Shown here piece by piece: positions 9,782-21,628 of a DNA stretch of 64,000 nt (the stretch's first letter is position 1; every line of letters starts with the position of its first letter). The stretch is from Blasia pusilla. Its lineage: Eukaryota > Marchantiophyta > Marchantiopsida > Blasiales. Location of the stretch: positions 31,682,001-31,746,000 of the forward strand of contig CM114273.1 of assembly GCA_050084515.1 (NCBI GenBank), given 5' to 3'. The notes under the pieces are model-generated. The model ran no database searches. It had not been told where the DNA came from and saw only the letters and a list, made by a program, of their open reading frames with translations. The translations under genes and the position numbers were made by a program.

Positions 9782-10945
9782 TGTAATGTCTAAGTATTTC
9801 TTATTTACAGCCAATTGTAGAGTTCGATCCCCAAGAGGATCATTGTTGGATGAAAAGAGAGTATAAAGTGATGATTATGTTGTAAAAGTGTAATTGATTA
9901 TGAAATTCAAATGTAGTATTCCAGTAACATCTTCCGATCCTTTTTAGTACCTATGTTTTCTTCTTCAATTCTCTCGAGTGGAATTTAAAGTACGCTCAGG
10001 CAATTTGTTCTCTCGACATCTCGGAACCTCACAGAGATCTCAAGAATAAAGTTGGCTTCTCCTACTTTCGGAACTCAATCCGTCGGGGCACGTTACTCTC
10101 TGTCAAACAGATTTCATACAACTCTATGTTGATTATTCCATTGATGAGAAAGGTTCACCTGATTCACTCTTCACTCGGCAGACCCAAAAAGAATATTCAG
10201 ACATAAGCATTGCACATCAGAATGAATGAATGAATGCTTTACTACTCCATCAAGAATTGGAAGACTTCAAAGTATATACAAGCTTGAGAGGGTACAACTC
10301 TCTTGCTCAGACCATTCCTACAGCATAAGGACTTCATGAGCGAATGATAATAATAGCTTCTGTCCTATTTCTTAAATATTCTCGAGAGTAGGAGCGTTTC
10401 TATGATCCGAAGCGTTCTTGATGAAGTTGGTGTCTCTTCAATAGCTGTAACTACCTAGATCTATGGTGTGCGTTCTTTTTCCTATGATCCCCTGTGAATC
10501 CGCGGTATAAAATTGTTCTAACTACCAATTTGATACAAAGGGTCGCGCCCTTTCCTAGTCTAATTGTTTAAACTATGTGTCGGTTCGAATCACAATCATG
10601 CTGAGCTTCGCTGTGCTAAATTTTCGGAGGACGAAGTTCTTCATTCTTCATTCTCTTCGTGCTTCGCTCTTCGTTCAAGACCGAAGTACTTCGTATACAG
10701 AGCTTCGTTGAGCTTCGTTAGGCTTTGTTAAGCTTCGCGTTGATCCTTTATACTTCTTTACGGCTTTTGATTCTCCTCTAAGGCAAATCCTTGATCTTCC
10801 ATCTCTCTGCCTTGTCTTAGGAGCTTGGTGATTCACTTACTCTTCTTCATAATAATCAATAATCATAATCAAAATCATAATATACAAGAGTCTTGGTTGA
10901 ATAAAAAGATATATTCTTCAAGAGTACAAAATTGTGGGTATCACA
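9782..10945. mobile_element. Solo LTR (1,164 bp) inserted in gypsy-5
   Basis: The unit begins TGTAATGTCTAAG and ends GGGTATCACA. It is flanked by a 5-bp direct repeat, CACAT, at 9,777-9,781 and 10,946-10,950. The flanks line up with continuous sequence in gypsy-4 near 60,035-60,045, so this is a clean insertion. TG...CA ends and a 5-bp duplication are typical of LTR retrotransposons, and the absence of an internal region marks a solo LTR left by recombination. It has no coding capacity. Near 10,640-10,740 it contains a patch of repeated GCTTCG-like motifs. Confidence 0.8.
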
Positions 10946-10954
10946 CACATCATG

Positions 10955-11430
10955 TGCCAACCCCTATAACACCGATCACACACCAAAATACGGGTTGCAT
11001 TACCAACAGAGCCACACAATATGCACCTCAAGCTAGCACGTATCATGGCTAAGCTTGGGTCAATAGTAGCATCCACATTTGGAAGATGACATGGCGCACA
11101 ATTACGCACAATGTCCTTCCAAACAACTCCATCACAACCCTCCAACATGAGAACTCCAAAAGCTAACACGTCCCGCACTCGTAAAATAGTGCGGCTTGCC
11201 GTCACATCCAACATTGTCAGTGCAATCTGCTGCAAATAGACATAGTCCCCCACATGGAACTTACAAATCGATGGTCGATAACCTCCACCCCGAATGGTTG
11301 CATACCGCAACGTATCCCTGTGTTGAGCAATGGCAAGATTCTCAAAGGTTGTTGGCATAACTCTCCGAAAGAGCTCTGCCCGTTGAGAACACACTCTCAT
11401 CCACATCTCTGGGTCATCAAGGTTCAAAAG
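10955..11430 (-). pseudogene. gypsy-5 integrase C-terminus plus PHD finger fragment
   Basis: The minus-strand reading is collinear with the gypsy-1 integrase end: FENLAIAQHRDTLRYATI, then a DVTASRTILRVRDVL block, then a PHD finger (CILC, LVCDRC, GWH, MMC). It confirms that the finger belongs to the family. The copy is truncated at both ends; the upstream end is broken at LNLDDPEMW. Confidence 0.75.
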
Positions 11431-11491
11431 TACAAAATTGTGGGTATCACACTCTCGTACTCCAACCACCTACCCTAGGGAGGGGGGGAAA

Positions 11492-11875
11492 TGCAACCCA
11501 TTGGAGTCCAACGAGTTGCTTTTGGCCAAAAGTATCCAGAAAATACCGGACAATCCAGCAATTTGTCGGACTCCGAAGAGTTGCTTTTAGGCGTTCGATG
11601 ATTTGTTACCTCTCGTTGTGCAACTCGTCGGAGTCCGACGGATTGCAGAACAAATAAATCATGCAGTCATTTTTCCACCCGTCGATGTTTGATTGGTTTT
11701 CAGTACCCCGGATTAATCTAGTGTGCTTGGCCACCACGCAACCTGTCGGACTCGGACGGTTTGCTTGACTATGACATTGATCACAAACAGGATGGTGGCA
11801 AGAGACTCAAATCATTCCTGCCCATCTTTAAGCTTTCCAATTATTCAACCCGTCTGACTCTGACAGGTTGAAGCA
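11492..11875. repeat. Palindrome cluster P1 (X copy B, intron 2 side)
   Basis: At least five diverged copies of the 27-bp palindrome (arms GCAACCCGTCGGA / TCCGACGGGTTGC) occur, for instance near 11,492, 11,630, 11,738 and 11,848. They lie just downstream (in X orientation) of exon 2 of X copy B, the same relative place as clusters P5 and P7. Confidence 0.8.
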
Positions 11876-11902
11876 ATCAAACTTAAGGAAGAGGAAACTT
11901 AC

Positions 11903-13020
11903 GTATTCATTGCATGCATTGCCATTTCCACCGTTGCCTTGTGATGAGGAAATGGATGGAGCACGACTGCCTTCACGAAAAAATGTGCCTCCAACGAATT
12001 TGGGTGCTCCTTTGCAAAGTGCGTCCACGCCATGTACCTGTGGTTTCCATCCCAGATGAAGAAGTAAAGGTTCCGCATCCAGCTAAATTTGGTTCCTTCA
12101 ATCACTCTTCTGAACTCCTGATCTCTCATCCTCAAGAAAGTATCCAACGTCTCCAAGTCCTCTTCCGTCACCAGCGCTTAGGTTTCATGTTCATCGTAAG
12201 GCTGAACATAGAACGGAGGAAAACTCTCGACATCAGATACAATCGCTGCCGACTGTTTGAGCTTTACCATGTCCTCCTCCGAGTGAATTTCACGGACGTG
12301 CTCCATTGTCTGCAATCGACAAAGTGGAATTCTCGGGGCGTTCTGGCCCTCCATCAATGCCATCTGCTTAACAACCTGCCAAAATGGGGACCAAGTCAAT
12401 AAAATATAGTGTTTTGCCAATGAATTGCATAATGAGCCTTCACATAACTCAAAATTTTCTTACCCGCTCAAAGATTGGGTCGGTGTCGAGGCCTGCTAGC
12501 TACTCTGGGACAGTAGCTGGCAAGTCCACGGGAAACTCATCGATCCGATAAAGGTCAATTTCTTCCACAGGGCTCAAAGATGACGAAAACTCTTCTCATG
12601 CTTCTTTAGAGATGTCCACCATCTCCACACTTGTTGTCCTCATGACCTCATCGTTCGTCACTTGAACTTCGGCCGTTTCCTCAACCGATTTCAGATTCAT
12701 GGTGTCCCCAGACCTCATTGAGATATTTCCTGCATCTCAACATTCTCTGTTGGATGTGCAGGGCTTCCTTCAATGGCGATTGCTTTTTCCCTTTGAGCTT
12801 TCGCCAATTCTGCTCTCCTCATAGAGGTGTCAAGACGCTTCTTCTCGCATTTCTCATCCGCGACTCTTTTCTTCAAGGCCTTTGATGCCTCAGCCTCGGT
12901 GTTTTGCTTAGCAAGCTCCTCTAGAACACGTTTTTCTAGAACCTCCTACATGTGCATATTTGCTTCCCTTTCCCGCTCCTCTATTTCTTGTTGCCATATC
13001 TCATTCGCCGAACGAGATAA
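11903..13020 (-). pseudogene. Gene X copy B, exons 1-2 (coiled coil and ParB/Srx-like region)
   Basis: Exon 1 (about 13,020 to 12,464) ends at a GTAAGA donor. Exon 2 (12,375 to 11,903) starts after an AG acceptor with VVKQMALMEGQNAPRIPL and ends at a GTAAGT donor. This is the best-preserved exon 2 in the window: it reads through FYVQPYDEHE, then YFFIWDGNHRYMAW (DGNHR at 12,037-12,051) and HFFVKAVVLHPFPHHK. The strand-DGNHR-helix-strand layout resembles ParB/sulfiredoxin-fold domains. That assignment is from motif pattern only. Exon 1 carries stops near 12,700-12,960. Everything downstream of intron 2 is missing; gypsy-5 lies there instead. Confidence 0.6.
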
Positions 13021-13080
13021 TGGTCATCAAATGCTAGCAAAATTGTCCAAACAATGGCGAAGATAGCAAAGTTGCCTTGT

Positions 13081-14245
13081 AGTCGTTCCTTCCAAGACGA
13101 TCAGACGTTACACAACTGAGTGCCAACAAATCTTCGTGCTTTACCAGAAATTCGGTGTCATACTCGTACTCTGGAGCGGCCAGAGCATATAAGTTGCTTG
13201 CCAGTCATCCGACATCCATTTTTGTGGCTGAGCTTGATACCGAAGACCCCTTCTTCAAAACTTGGCTGCAGCAGTCGAGGAGCGAAGCTCCCCAAGGAGT
13301 TCCCCGGACGTCAAGGTCCAATTTTCTTGAAAGAAAGTCGCCAAAGATCGCTCCTCAAGCGCTTTGACTAACTCTGGTGACAGCTTGACCAGGGACATGG
13401 CCGCACTCCGCAAAATGGGTGTAGACTCTTCACGAGGCATGCTCGTAGGTTGATCTCGGTGAGCGCCCCGCTTTGGTCTGCTACGCAACTTTGTGGTGAC
13501 TCTGTCCATGAAAATACCCACCCGATTAAGGAGGGATGCTTATATAGTCCCGTCATTATGCGGGCTCTTGGTCGTGGCGCCGGGACTACAACAGTCAGGT
13601 TAGCGCTTGGCTCTTCTGCGAAGCTCAAATACTCTTGCGCTTCGCGCTTCTGCAAGGCTCCAATACTTTTGTGCTTCGCCCTTCTGCAAAGCTCAACCCC
13701 CTTCCCTCCGATTCTAGTCCGGGTAGGGTGGCGGCTCATGATACCGGCGAACATGCATCCCATTGACCCAAGTTGGGAGTGCTTCGCCTTGTAAGGTCCC
13801 CAACTGCAATGATCCATTATCATATATGGCCAATACCCGGTAGGGTCCCATCCAATTCAATTTTAACTTTCCGGGGAACTTTATCCGACGGTTATCATAC
13901 AACAGCACCAGGTCCCCAACGCTTATGGATTGCGGCCGGAGATGTCGATCATATCGTTGCTTGCGTTCATTTTGCACACGTTTGGTCTGGCGTAAAGCCA
14001 ACGTGCATGCTTCCTCCAACACAACTAAGGTCTCATTCCTGCCCTGGAAAACCTCGGCGACCGCCTCCGTTCTCGTTCCTTCCAACACTCGATAAGTGGG
14101 CAAAGCCCATTCAATATGTGTTAAGGGATGAACGCCATAAGTCAGGAAGAACGGGGTATACTTTGTAGTAACCTTCTTAGCTGTTCGGTATGCCCACAAT
14201 GCAGCGGCGATTTTCATATCCCAATCATAGGAATACGTAGATCTG
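13081..14245 (-). mobile_element. Fragment of a different Ty3/gypsy lineage (gypsy-6), integrase 3' end
   Basis: The best part (14,235 to 13,714) reads as the end of an integrase: AALWAYRTAKKVTTKYTPFF, then a GPY/F module (LNWMGPYRVLAIYDNGSLQL) and VNGMHVRRYHEPPP. This GPY/F form differs from gypsy-1, so it is another lineage, without a PHD finger. The remaining 13,081-13,713 is probably its 3' untranslated part or LTR; no LTR ends could be set. It separates the promoters of X copy B and Y1, which in unit D are only about 0.9 kb apart, so it is likely an insertion. Confidence 0.7.
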
Positions 14246-14745
14246 CGCAACCCGTTGGAAACCAATGGGTTGCACGCTTCCCTCGTCTTGGGATAACAAG
14301 GCGAGGTACCCGTGCAACCCGACTGAGACCGACGGGTTGCACGCTTCCCTAATCTTGGGGTAACAAGGTGAGGTACCAAGGCAACCCCTCGGAGACCAAT
14401 GGGTTGCACGCTTTCCTCGTCCTTGAGTAACAATGCGACAGAGCATAGTTCCGAGGCAAGACGCTGCCCTCCGACGCGTTACAAGGTCTACCTTGGGTTG
14501 GACACTTCCCACCATACGGCAAAACTGCACTCACTGTTTGCACGGTTCATAGGACAAGAGAAATCGACACGAGATCCAAAAGGGAAAGCGAGGTTAGGTG
14601 CCTTTCGAATCCGTCGCAGTCCCCAACGGGTTGCCGTAGCCAATCCATGCGATGTCTTGTGTCTCGATGTTAGCAAATCCCGACTCCAATCCCACAGGTT
14701 AGACAAGTAGGGAGTACCAACCCAACGGACTCCGACGGGTTGCAA
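14246..14745. repeat. Palindrome cluster P2 (upstream of gene Y1)
   Basis: Palindromes start near 14,248, 14,314, 14,381 and 14,719. Arms are of the GCAACCC...GGGTTGC type with diverged centres. The spacing of the first three is 66-67 bp. The position matches cluster P8 upstream of Y2. Confidence 0.8.
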
Positions 14746-14816
14746 GTTTAGGGCTCACCTACCAAACAACATCTTCTCAATCGAATTCTATCAAGAGAAT
14801 AACGGTCACTATTCAC

Positions 14817-14880
14817 TATAAATTAAACATTCTCATTCTCATTCCCATTCTCATTCTTATTCTTATTCTCATTCTCCACC
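14817..14880 (+). promoter_or_regulatory. TATA box and CATTCT microsatellite upstream of gene Y1
   Basis: TATAAAT at 14,817-14,823 lies 81 bp before the ATG at 14,898. A (CATTCT)n tract follows. Y2 has the same arrangement: TATAAAT at 33,639-33,645, the tract, then ATG at 33,721 (82 bp). The conserved spacing argues for the gene Y core promoter. Confidence 0.55.
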
Positions 14881-14897
14881 TGGTGGAATCATCTGGG

Positions 14898-17800
14898 AAT
14901 GGATAATTATGTGAAACTCACTTGTGGCAGTCATCTAGCGGCCCTTCCTCAATCAAAAATAGTTTGACCGCAAGCTCGTGAATCTTTCATACCAGTGGAT
15001 GAAAATTTCCTCTTAGTGGGATTTCTTCTCCAAATTGGAAAAATCTTTGTTTCCAAGGATGTTAGGGTGGACGGTACAGAGGACGTTGTAGGTGATAGCA
15101 GACCATAAAGTATGGAATCTCCTACCTCTAAAAAATGGTCAATACATAGTTTATGGCTTGCCTCTCAATTCCTCTGTTTCCCAAGTAGACGGTCCAAAAT
15201 TTCCTAGTGCACTAAGCTCTACGTTTGCCACTCCAAGCTCAATAGATCCGGCATCAACTCCAACTTCACACGTTCGTAATAATGTTGTACTTCTTGAAGA
15301 CATACCGGATGTCGTCAACCTCAATGGAACTGTCGGACACCAACCGGGTCCTCTATCTGCCTACTCGTTCCTCTTACGAGTATCAGGCAATAGTTTGTTG
15401 TCATCTCTGCCCTTGAAATTGTTCAAGCACATTCTTGTCGACGAGTTGCCGCCCACATATGATGGTAATTGCATTTTTGAGTTGCCTCCACTTGTTGGTC
15501 CTGCTCAAAAGAAAGATGGAGGATGCTTGAAGGGTATGGACAGAAAGTCTGATTGTCATCGATGGTATAGGCTTTAACGGACTAGTGCTTCAATTCCAGA
15601 TGATCCTTGGATTGTTTCTCGCCGCCAATGCGTTGGAGCCCTGGAGTGTAGAAGTCCAGCATGCCCGTATCTAGAGCGCAGTAGGTGAGTAAATACGTCG
15701 CAATTCCCCCCTAAGAATGCAGAAACTCCATATGAGGTCGGTGCGACCATACCGCCGAGAGGCCATCGATGTCCTCATTGTCAGGCATCCCCTTTCTCCG
15801 TTGGAACGTGTCTTGCATACATATTTTTCATTATCCACGACTTCAGTTCTATGTCAGAGTACACAAGGATGGCAGTTCATGTTGGCTCCCACTTCATCTT
15901 GTTATCGATGCAATTCAGAGACACATCAAGGAGGATGTGGCAAAGAAAGTGGTCGAGGTATATAGAAACTCTACGGGATCAAAGCCCGGAGTGATCAAGT
16001 TAACAACAACATCACAAATTTTTGAACAACTACTTGGAATCCCTGGGCAGGGCAAGATCACAGCTACTGAGGAGAAACAACTCTCGGAAAATTTCGCATT
16101 TCTCACTGATCCTGAATGCTTCCAAAATATTTTGCGTCAAATACGGGTATTGGATCGAAAGACGGCCGAAGTGGATGTCATTGCCAGAATCCAGGCCAAC
16201 TCTAGATTTCCATTTATTCAAAGATGGCAGTTCATGGGCCAGGGAGGCAAAGGATCCAGGGCTTATGTCTTCAAAATGTCAACAACAAGGCTGTTGAGTG
16301 GCCTCGATCTTATAGATCGAATGAGGGAAGGGGAAGATCTTTACGGCAGTTCGGTAAGCTTTGATATTTGCTACAGAGTGCTGAATGGATGGTTGACCAT
16401 GGGTGCTCACCTTTATGACCTTGTGGAGAAGGGACTCAAAACTATGTTTTTCTGTGAGGTAAAAGAAGTTGGCAGTTTGAAGATGTGTTGGTTACTCTTA
16501 TAGGAGGTGGTGAAAGAAAACAAAAAGCCACCTCCGGAAATTTATGGATTCATGGCCGACAATGCATGGCGGGTGGATTGATATCAGGGAAGTGTTCTAG
16601 GGTGGAGAGGTTCAACCAGAGAGGGAAAGGTCGGATGCTTTCCATTGGCAACAGTCTGTGACCTGGTACACCAAATCTTGCATCAAGGAGAATAAGAGGA
16701 CAGAGCATGTCATTCTATTCCAACGCTGCAAGGACACCAAAACCTTGAAACAGGCCATGGAATGCCAAGAAGAACTTCATGGGTGGTGGAGGAAGCATGC
16801 GATTAAGAGGAAGTACAAAGAGTTGTACTCTTGGTTGAGTTGGTGGACTGTACGAATGCGACAATTGGGAAACTTCATGCGGCAGGTGAGTTCACTATTT
16901 CGTCTTGTCGAGCTCATGCTGAGAATTTTTTGAAAAGTTGTAGTTCAAGTTGAGAAGCGTGGGCACTTTAGGGATTTCAAACCAAAGAAACCAAGCAACC
17001 CGTCGGATGAGACGGGTTGCCTGAGTGTGCAACCCGTCAGAAACCGACGGGTTTCCTGAGTGTGCAACCAGTCGAAAACCGACGTGTTGCATCAAGAATG
17101 TTTGTGTTACCCGTCGAAGCGCGACATCATGCACGAGGAATGTTTGTGCAACCCGTCAGAACCCAATTGGTTGCATGAATGTACAACCTGTCAAATCCCG
17201 ACGGGTTGCAAGTTGCATGTATACAAGGCCTGGAAATAGTTAGATCCGGATGGGTTGCAAACCGCAAGGCTCCGAGTTAACTTGATCTGCAACCCGTCGG
17301 ATTCCGACAAGTTGCGTCTGTCTGCAACCTGTGGGATTCCTACTAGTTGCGTCTGTATGCGACTCCTCGCATTCAGACAGGTTGCCCCTGTCTCCAAGTC
17401 GTATCTAGGCACGTTGCATCAGTTCAAGTTGACTGGAGCCCGTCGAATTCCAATAGTTACAAAGCTTCGTGTGTGGACACTTCTTGCAAGCCAACGTAAT
17501 TTGATAGGTTGCAGAAGGATTTTCGAGACCGGACCGGCTTGCTTCTCACAACCCGTCCGATTCCGACGGGTTCAATAGCAGGCTCCTGGGTGCTAGGTTG
17601 CGGTAAAAGGTTATTGGGACATTCCAGTGATGTCTCCGACTTGCAACCCGTTTCCAATCGGAAGCTGGAAAATCCATGTGCGATTCGTCAGATTCCGATG
17701 ACTTGCACTTGGATCTTCCAGCCTGGAGTGGCCAAAGTTACTTGCAACCCGTCTGAATCCGACGGGTTGCAGTTGGTGGTTCTTGGGTGTTGCAACATGT

Positions 17801-19443
17801 CCGAAACCGACGGGTCGTAGAGTCATTCATGGGATGCCTCCGACTTGCAACCCGTCTCCTTCGGACAGGTAGCTTTTTTCTTTGCTCATAGACCTATTTT
17901 CGTTCCCTTCTCATATTGTCGTCGTTGCAGGGATTGAACATTCATGAAAATGCCCTCTGCCCCAACACAAGTGGAGCAGAAAGTGTTCATTCCTCCTAGA
18001 GGTCGTCACAAGCATGCCAAAAAATTTCAATTGTGGAGGCATGCCAACAAGACCAGGCAAGAGCAATGCTACAGTCTGCAGCATCCCATATCTTCCTCAC
18101 AAAAGGCATAACAAAAGGAAGGGGGCCTTCGATTTACGAGCTCTATGTCAAGGCGGCTCTGAGATCTGGTGATGAGAAACTCTATTTGGAAGCCTTCAAT
18201 CGGTGTGAAGCCTTGCTTTTGAAGGGGAGTTCCTGCTTCAAGAGTAAGATGTCCACATTGGTGGGGATATTTGTGTGTTTCAAGACGTCCCATACAGATG
18301 GTGGTAGAGCAGTCCGAGCAAGACTCGTGGAAACTAGATAAGTATCTTGACTTCAAGCAAGTGAAGAGGCAGCATCGAGGAACAAACCCAATGATTGATT
18401 TGGATGAAGAAATTACGCCGCCTAAGTATTCGGAGACCCCAAATTGCTCCCAAATCTGTGATGCAGTAACTTCTCCAAAATCAGTGAATGTTTTATTTCA
18501 AAAGCCCTTCGTTGCTGGAAGTTCGCAACATCCGGTCGCTGGGGTGGTTCAACAATATGGGATTCTGGTCATTGAGGTGGATTGCAACCTCAAAAGGTGG
18601 CATATATCTCGGGGCAACCCTGGACGTGGACCAACTTGCAGGGCAGGATCTGATGGCATTAGGAGAGCATGTGCCGCTTTCCTAAATAAGAATTGTACAA
18701 GGACAGGACGACCACTGCCTGGATTTTGGGGACTCAAAACCTTTGATCGTTTCACGAGGACTGGGGATCAATTGAAGTACTTCTTCAACCCAAATGAATC
18801 CTGCGCTTTTCGAAAGACTTATTCGGTTGCCATTGGAGCTCCAGGGAATACCCCCACGATTTGACCCATTCCAGCCTGTACGAATTGCACTTAGGACAAA
18901 GTGGACAATCTTACAAGTTCCGATTTCAAACTCGTAGACGGAGGAAGTTCGAATCATGTTCGCATTACGGAGACCTTTGCATTTTGTATTCAACCCAAGA
19001 TTGATATCAACATGTACCTAGAGAAGGTGGATGATCTCAATCCACTATTTGTGTTTGAGTCTAGAAATGGGATGAAGAGAAACAAAATGTGTAGGCCAAC
19101 GGTGGAGAGAGCAAATCGAATCGCAGCAGCTTGGGAGGCAAACATGGAAATCATCGCCACAAAAGATATCCAGAGTGGCAATGGAATAGGAAGGATGTAT
19201 TGGGTAGGGAACAACACTGTAAATTCAAGTGTCACAAGGGTGTATGAGGTGCACATCTGTTGCTTTCCTACATGTTCCTATGATGACTTTGTCCAAAGAG
19301 AGACAAGTAGGAAAAGGTATTTCCCTTGTAAGCACATGTACCATGTGTTGTTTGTAGTTTTAAGAGAGTCGAAGGACCAACCAATTCTGTCCTTCAAAGA
19401 AGTGCGAAGTAATTTAACAAAGCACTTTGAGGATGCAAAATGA
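14898..19443 (+). pseudogene. Gene Y copy 1: SWIM zinc-finger transposase-like, broken
   Basis: The start ATGGATAATTATGT matches Y2. TGA replaces a CGA codon early (near 14,967). Coding blocks follow at 15,092-15,577, 15,769-16,503, about 16,504-16,885 and 18,488-19,443. An intron full of palindromes runs from a GTGAGT donor at about 16,886 to a GTTGCAG acceptor at about 17,930. The core has the collinear blocks SFDICYRVLNGWLTMG, then FMADNA, then the FHWQQSV block. The last exon has the SWIM region, but TCSYDDF replaces the CSC seen in Y2, so one zinc ligand is lost; the FPCKHMY pair remains. Likely an RNase H-fold (MULE- or Zisupton-like) transposase relic; the superfamily is not settled. 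Confidence 0.6.
17005..17875. repeat. Palindrome cluster P3 in the Y1 intron
   Basis: About fifteen palindrome or half-palindrome units of the GCAACCCGTC / GACGGGTTGC family fill the intron. Examples lie near 17,001, 17,031, 17,149, 17,190, 17,288, 17,642 and 17,741. Many half-sites have diverged. The family is the same as in the X introns, so the repeat is shared by both genes of the element. Confidence 0.8.
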
Positions 19444-19838
19444 GGTCTTAGATTGTACTTTCATTTTCCAGAACCTTCACTTTGAGCTTGAACTCTATTC
19501 AGCCCATGGCAAATGATAGATTTTTTCGAGACCTTGGATGGAAAAGGTGATTTGTTCCACATTTATGATTCCACTGATTTTCAGTTTTTTAAATTTTGTG
19601 CAAATTGCAACCCGTCGGATTCTGACGGGTTGCCAAAATGTGGAAGAGGAAAAAAAAATGTGTGGGAGTGCCTAAGCACTGAGAACAAAAGTGCAAAAAA
19701 AATCACACGAAAAGTTTCATCCCTTCAACCCAACGGAAACTCTCTTCAAATCACAGGAAACTCTCTTAAAAAAAAAGTATCTCTTTGGGTTGAAGGTAGT
19801 TTCCTCTCTCCTCTCTTCCTCTCCTCTTACCGCTCCTC
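19444..19838 (+). repeat. Right-end region of X/Y unit 1 (3' flank of Y1 to terminus)
   Basis: This stretch holds one palindrome (19,606-19,632) and A-rich blocks. It ends in a pyrimidine tract with the terminus CTCTTACCGC. It matches 37,900-38,354 at the right end of unit D. At 19,839 the sequence changes to gypsy gag, in agreement with an element end there. The tract reads AAGAGGAGAGGAAGAG on the other strand, similar to the left ends at 20,479 and 25,675. Confidence 0.6.
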
Positions 19839-20478
19839 TATGTTTCCAGCAGGGACCATGGTTGGCTTGTTGGACGTGTGGTGGGTGAAATAGGCAGAGG
19901 GACTGCCCATAGCATTGCAGAGGGCCACGGGCGCCTCCAATTGCTCAAGAGCCACATAGGAAGACCCCACCATAGTTGCAGTGTGATCATTGTCACCGAT
20001 ATGGTCACACTAGGGATAGGTGTTACGATCTTCGCCGGAAGGTACGTCCAGATGTAGGAAGAGGACTTGGGGGCAAGAGAGTTGGTGGATGATCGTGGTG
20101 GTAGAATGCCATCACCAATCACAGGAGATGGAGGACGTGCACCCGATGTAGCGCTCCTTACACGCATCGATCAATTGGAGGAGAGGATTGTTGTCATGAC
20201 GATGATGCAACTGCAGGAAGGCCCGGAGCTAAGAGTAGCTTTTGTGGCACCAGCCTCCACATCTTACCACGATAATAGTGAGCATTCTTCGAGGATGGGA
20301 TTTATGTGTAGTGCGGCTCAGGTTGAGGCTGCTGCGATAGTGACCGAGCCATTGAGAGGTGGGATGGAGATCAACCCATAGGAGGGGACCGATGGGCGAT
20401 AAGCTAGGATTCCACAGGTATTCACGTTGTCAAAGGCATTGCATACACCGTCAAAGGTGCCTTGACGGCCGACAATGT
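19839..20478 (+). pseudogene. gag: gypsy-2 gag fragment, left of the X/Y insertion
   Basis: Collinear with gypsy-1 from about 3,047 to 3,710. It encodes a broken first knuckle (CWTCGG then stop), an intact second knuckle (CDHCHRYGHTRDRC), and the RIDQLEERIVVMTMMQ coiled-coil-like segment. It ends with GACAATGT (20,471-20,478), which is repeated at 38,355 where gypsy-2 resumes. Confidence 0.8.
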
Positions 20479-20640
20479 TGGGGGCTGGTATTCTGGCAAG
20501 AGAGAGGAAGAGAGGAAGAGAGGAGATTCTCTCTTAAAAAAAAGGGCCAAATCCGCCTCCTCTCTTCAAAACTTTTTGACATATTTGAAATTTTTGTTTG
20601 CTTTCAAATTCATGAAATCTTTAGAAGAGAGTAGGTAGTG
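20479..20640 (+). repeat. Left terminus of X/Y unit C
   Basis: It begins TGGGGGCTGGTATTCTGG, then an AGAGAGG-rich tract, CTCTCTT, an A tract and GGGCCAAATCCGCC. The same order recurs at 25,675-25,840. The purine tract is the counterpart of the right-end pyrimidine tract. Confidence 0.65.
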
Positions 20641-21307
20641 ATCCACATTCGGGCCTTAAGAAACCTCCTTTTTTCAGGGGGCGAGAAACAAGTAGACATC
20701 ATAAGACCACTACAAACATTTTTCCATCACTCTCCATGTGGGCCATTTTTCCATCACTCTCCATTTTTTTTAGGACCATTGGCAAATAATGTGACCAGAA
20801 GTAGCAATCTCATCTCAATGAAAGGTTCAAATAAAGACCAACTTTGTGAAATGTGAACACAAGAGACGATAATTAAACCAAAAGATTGTTAGCTGTCTGG
20901 AGTAAAGAGAAACTGATGTCCCTTTATCAGATCCTAAATCTGATAAACCGAGATGTTGCACCCCTCCCAACCCGTCGCAATTTTACAAGTTCCAACTCTT
21001 GCAACCCTTCGGAATCAGCCCCCTTCACTTTTGGTCTACCAAGGAAAGAGTCCGACCACTCAAGCAACCAAGCTGTCGGAATCCGACAGCTTGCGTGGAA
21101 ATGGTTGAAAAGTTGCAGTGGTCAAAAAGTGAAAAGTTGCAACCCGTCGGAATCACACGGGTTGCAAAATAAACATTATGAGTAGCTCGAAAAACACAAT
21201 CCACAAGTCCAAAAAAAATTTCAACAAACTTTTACAAACACCATTATCGGTTGAAAAAATCTCGTCCTTTATTACCTCCGAAGGAACCTCGGAAATGTAC
21301 ATTTGAT
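20641..21307. other. Subterminal non-coding part of unit C with palindromes
   Basis: No gene is supported. Palindrome relatives occur near 20,967-21,010, 21,063-21,095 and 21,138-21,165. Matching sequence lies at 25,840-26,700 in unit D, so this is the 3' flank of gene X. Confidence 0.5.
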
Positions 21308-21628
21308 CTAGTCTATGATTTCTTCAGCCTCGTCATCTACAAATTTACTCTTAACTCTCCTAGGTTCCGGTACAAAAGGAATGTCCTGGGATACAAGTGG
21401 CTCCTCTGGCCGATTGTAGACAGGGATAAAAAATGTTGGCGTATTCGAGAGCCTTGGCCCTCCCCTAGGTATACCATAACGGTCCCATGTAACCTGATTT
21501 GAGTCCCACCGCCTTCCTTGGCAGTAAATCTTGTACGCTCTGCAATGTGACACCCATCCACTATCAATATGTGCTCCGTCCTTGGAAATACCATGATGGC
21601 AATCCCACAAGTAGTAGGAATCCAACAC
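21308..21628 (-). pseudogene. Terminal exon A of an X-unit gene, copy C
   Basis: The open frame ends FVDDEAEEIID-stop. Its body (HCRAYKIYCQGRRWDSNQV, then TWDRYGIPRGGPRLSN and IPVYNRPEEPLVSQDIP) is closely matched at 26,725-27,050 in unit D. I do not recognise the domain. The stop codon and 3' flank resemble those of the methyltransferase exon (FFDDEAKDFIE-stop at 27,402), so these may be two alternative last exons or a duplicated 3' end. Confidence 0.45.

Larger units (their letters stand above)
9454..11440 (-). mobile_element. gypsy-5: minus-strand relative of gypsy-1, 3' part only, interrupted
   Basis: It lies tail-to-tail with gypsy-1. It runs from a truncated LTR (9,454-9,540) through the polypurine boundary and 3' untranslated region (to 9,781), resumes at 10,946, and continues into the integrase-PHD coding part up to about 11,430. 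The gap is a solo LTR of another element. It breaks off inside integrase, where a 23-bp echo of the solo LTR's end sits. Confidence 0.75.

Noticed and set aside
13120-13521. Gene in the region between X copy B and the gypsy-6 integrase
   Set aside because: Short ORFs on both strands overlap without a domain; more likely the 3' untranslated region or LTR of gypsy-6.
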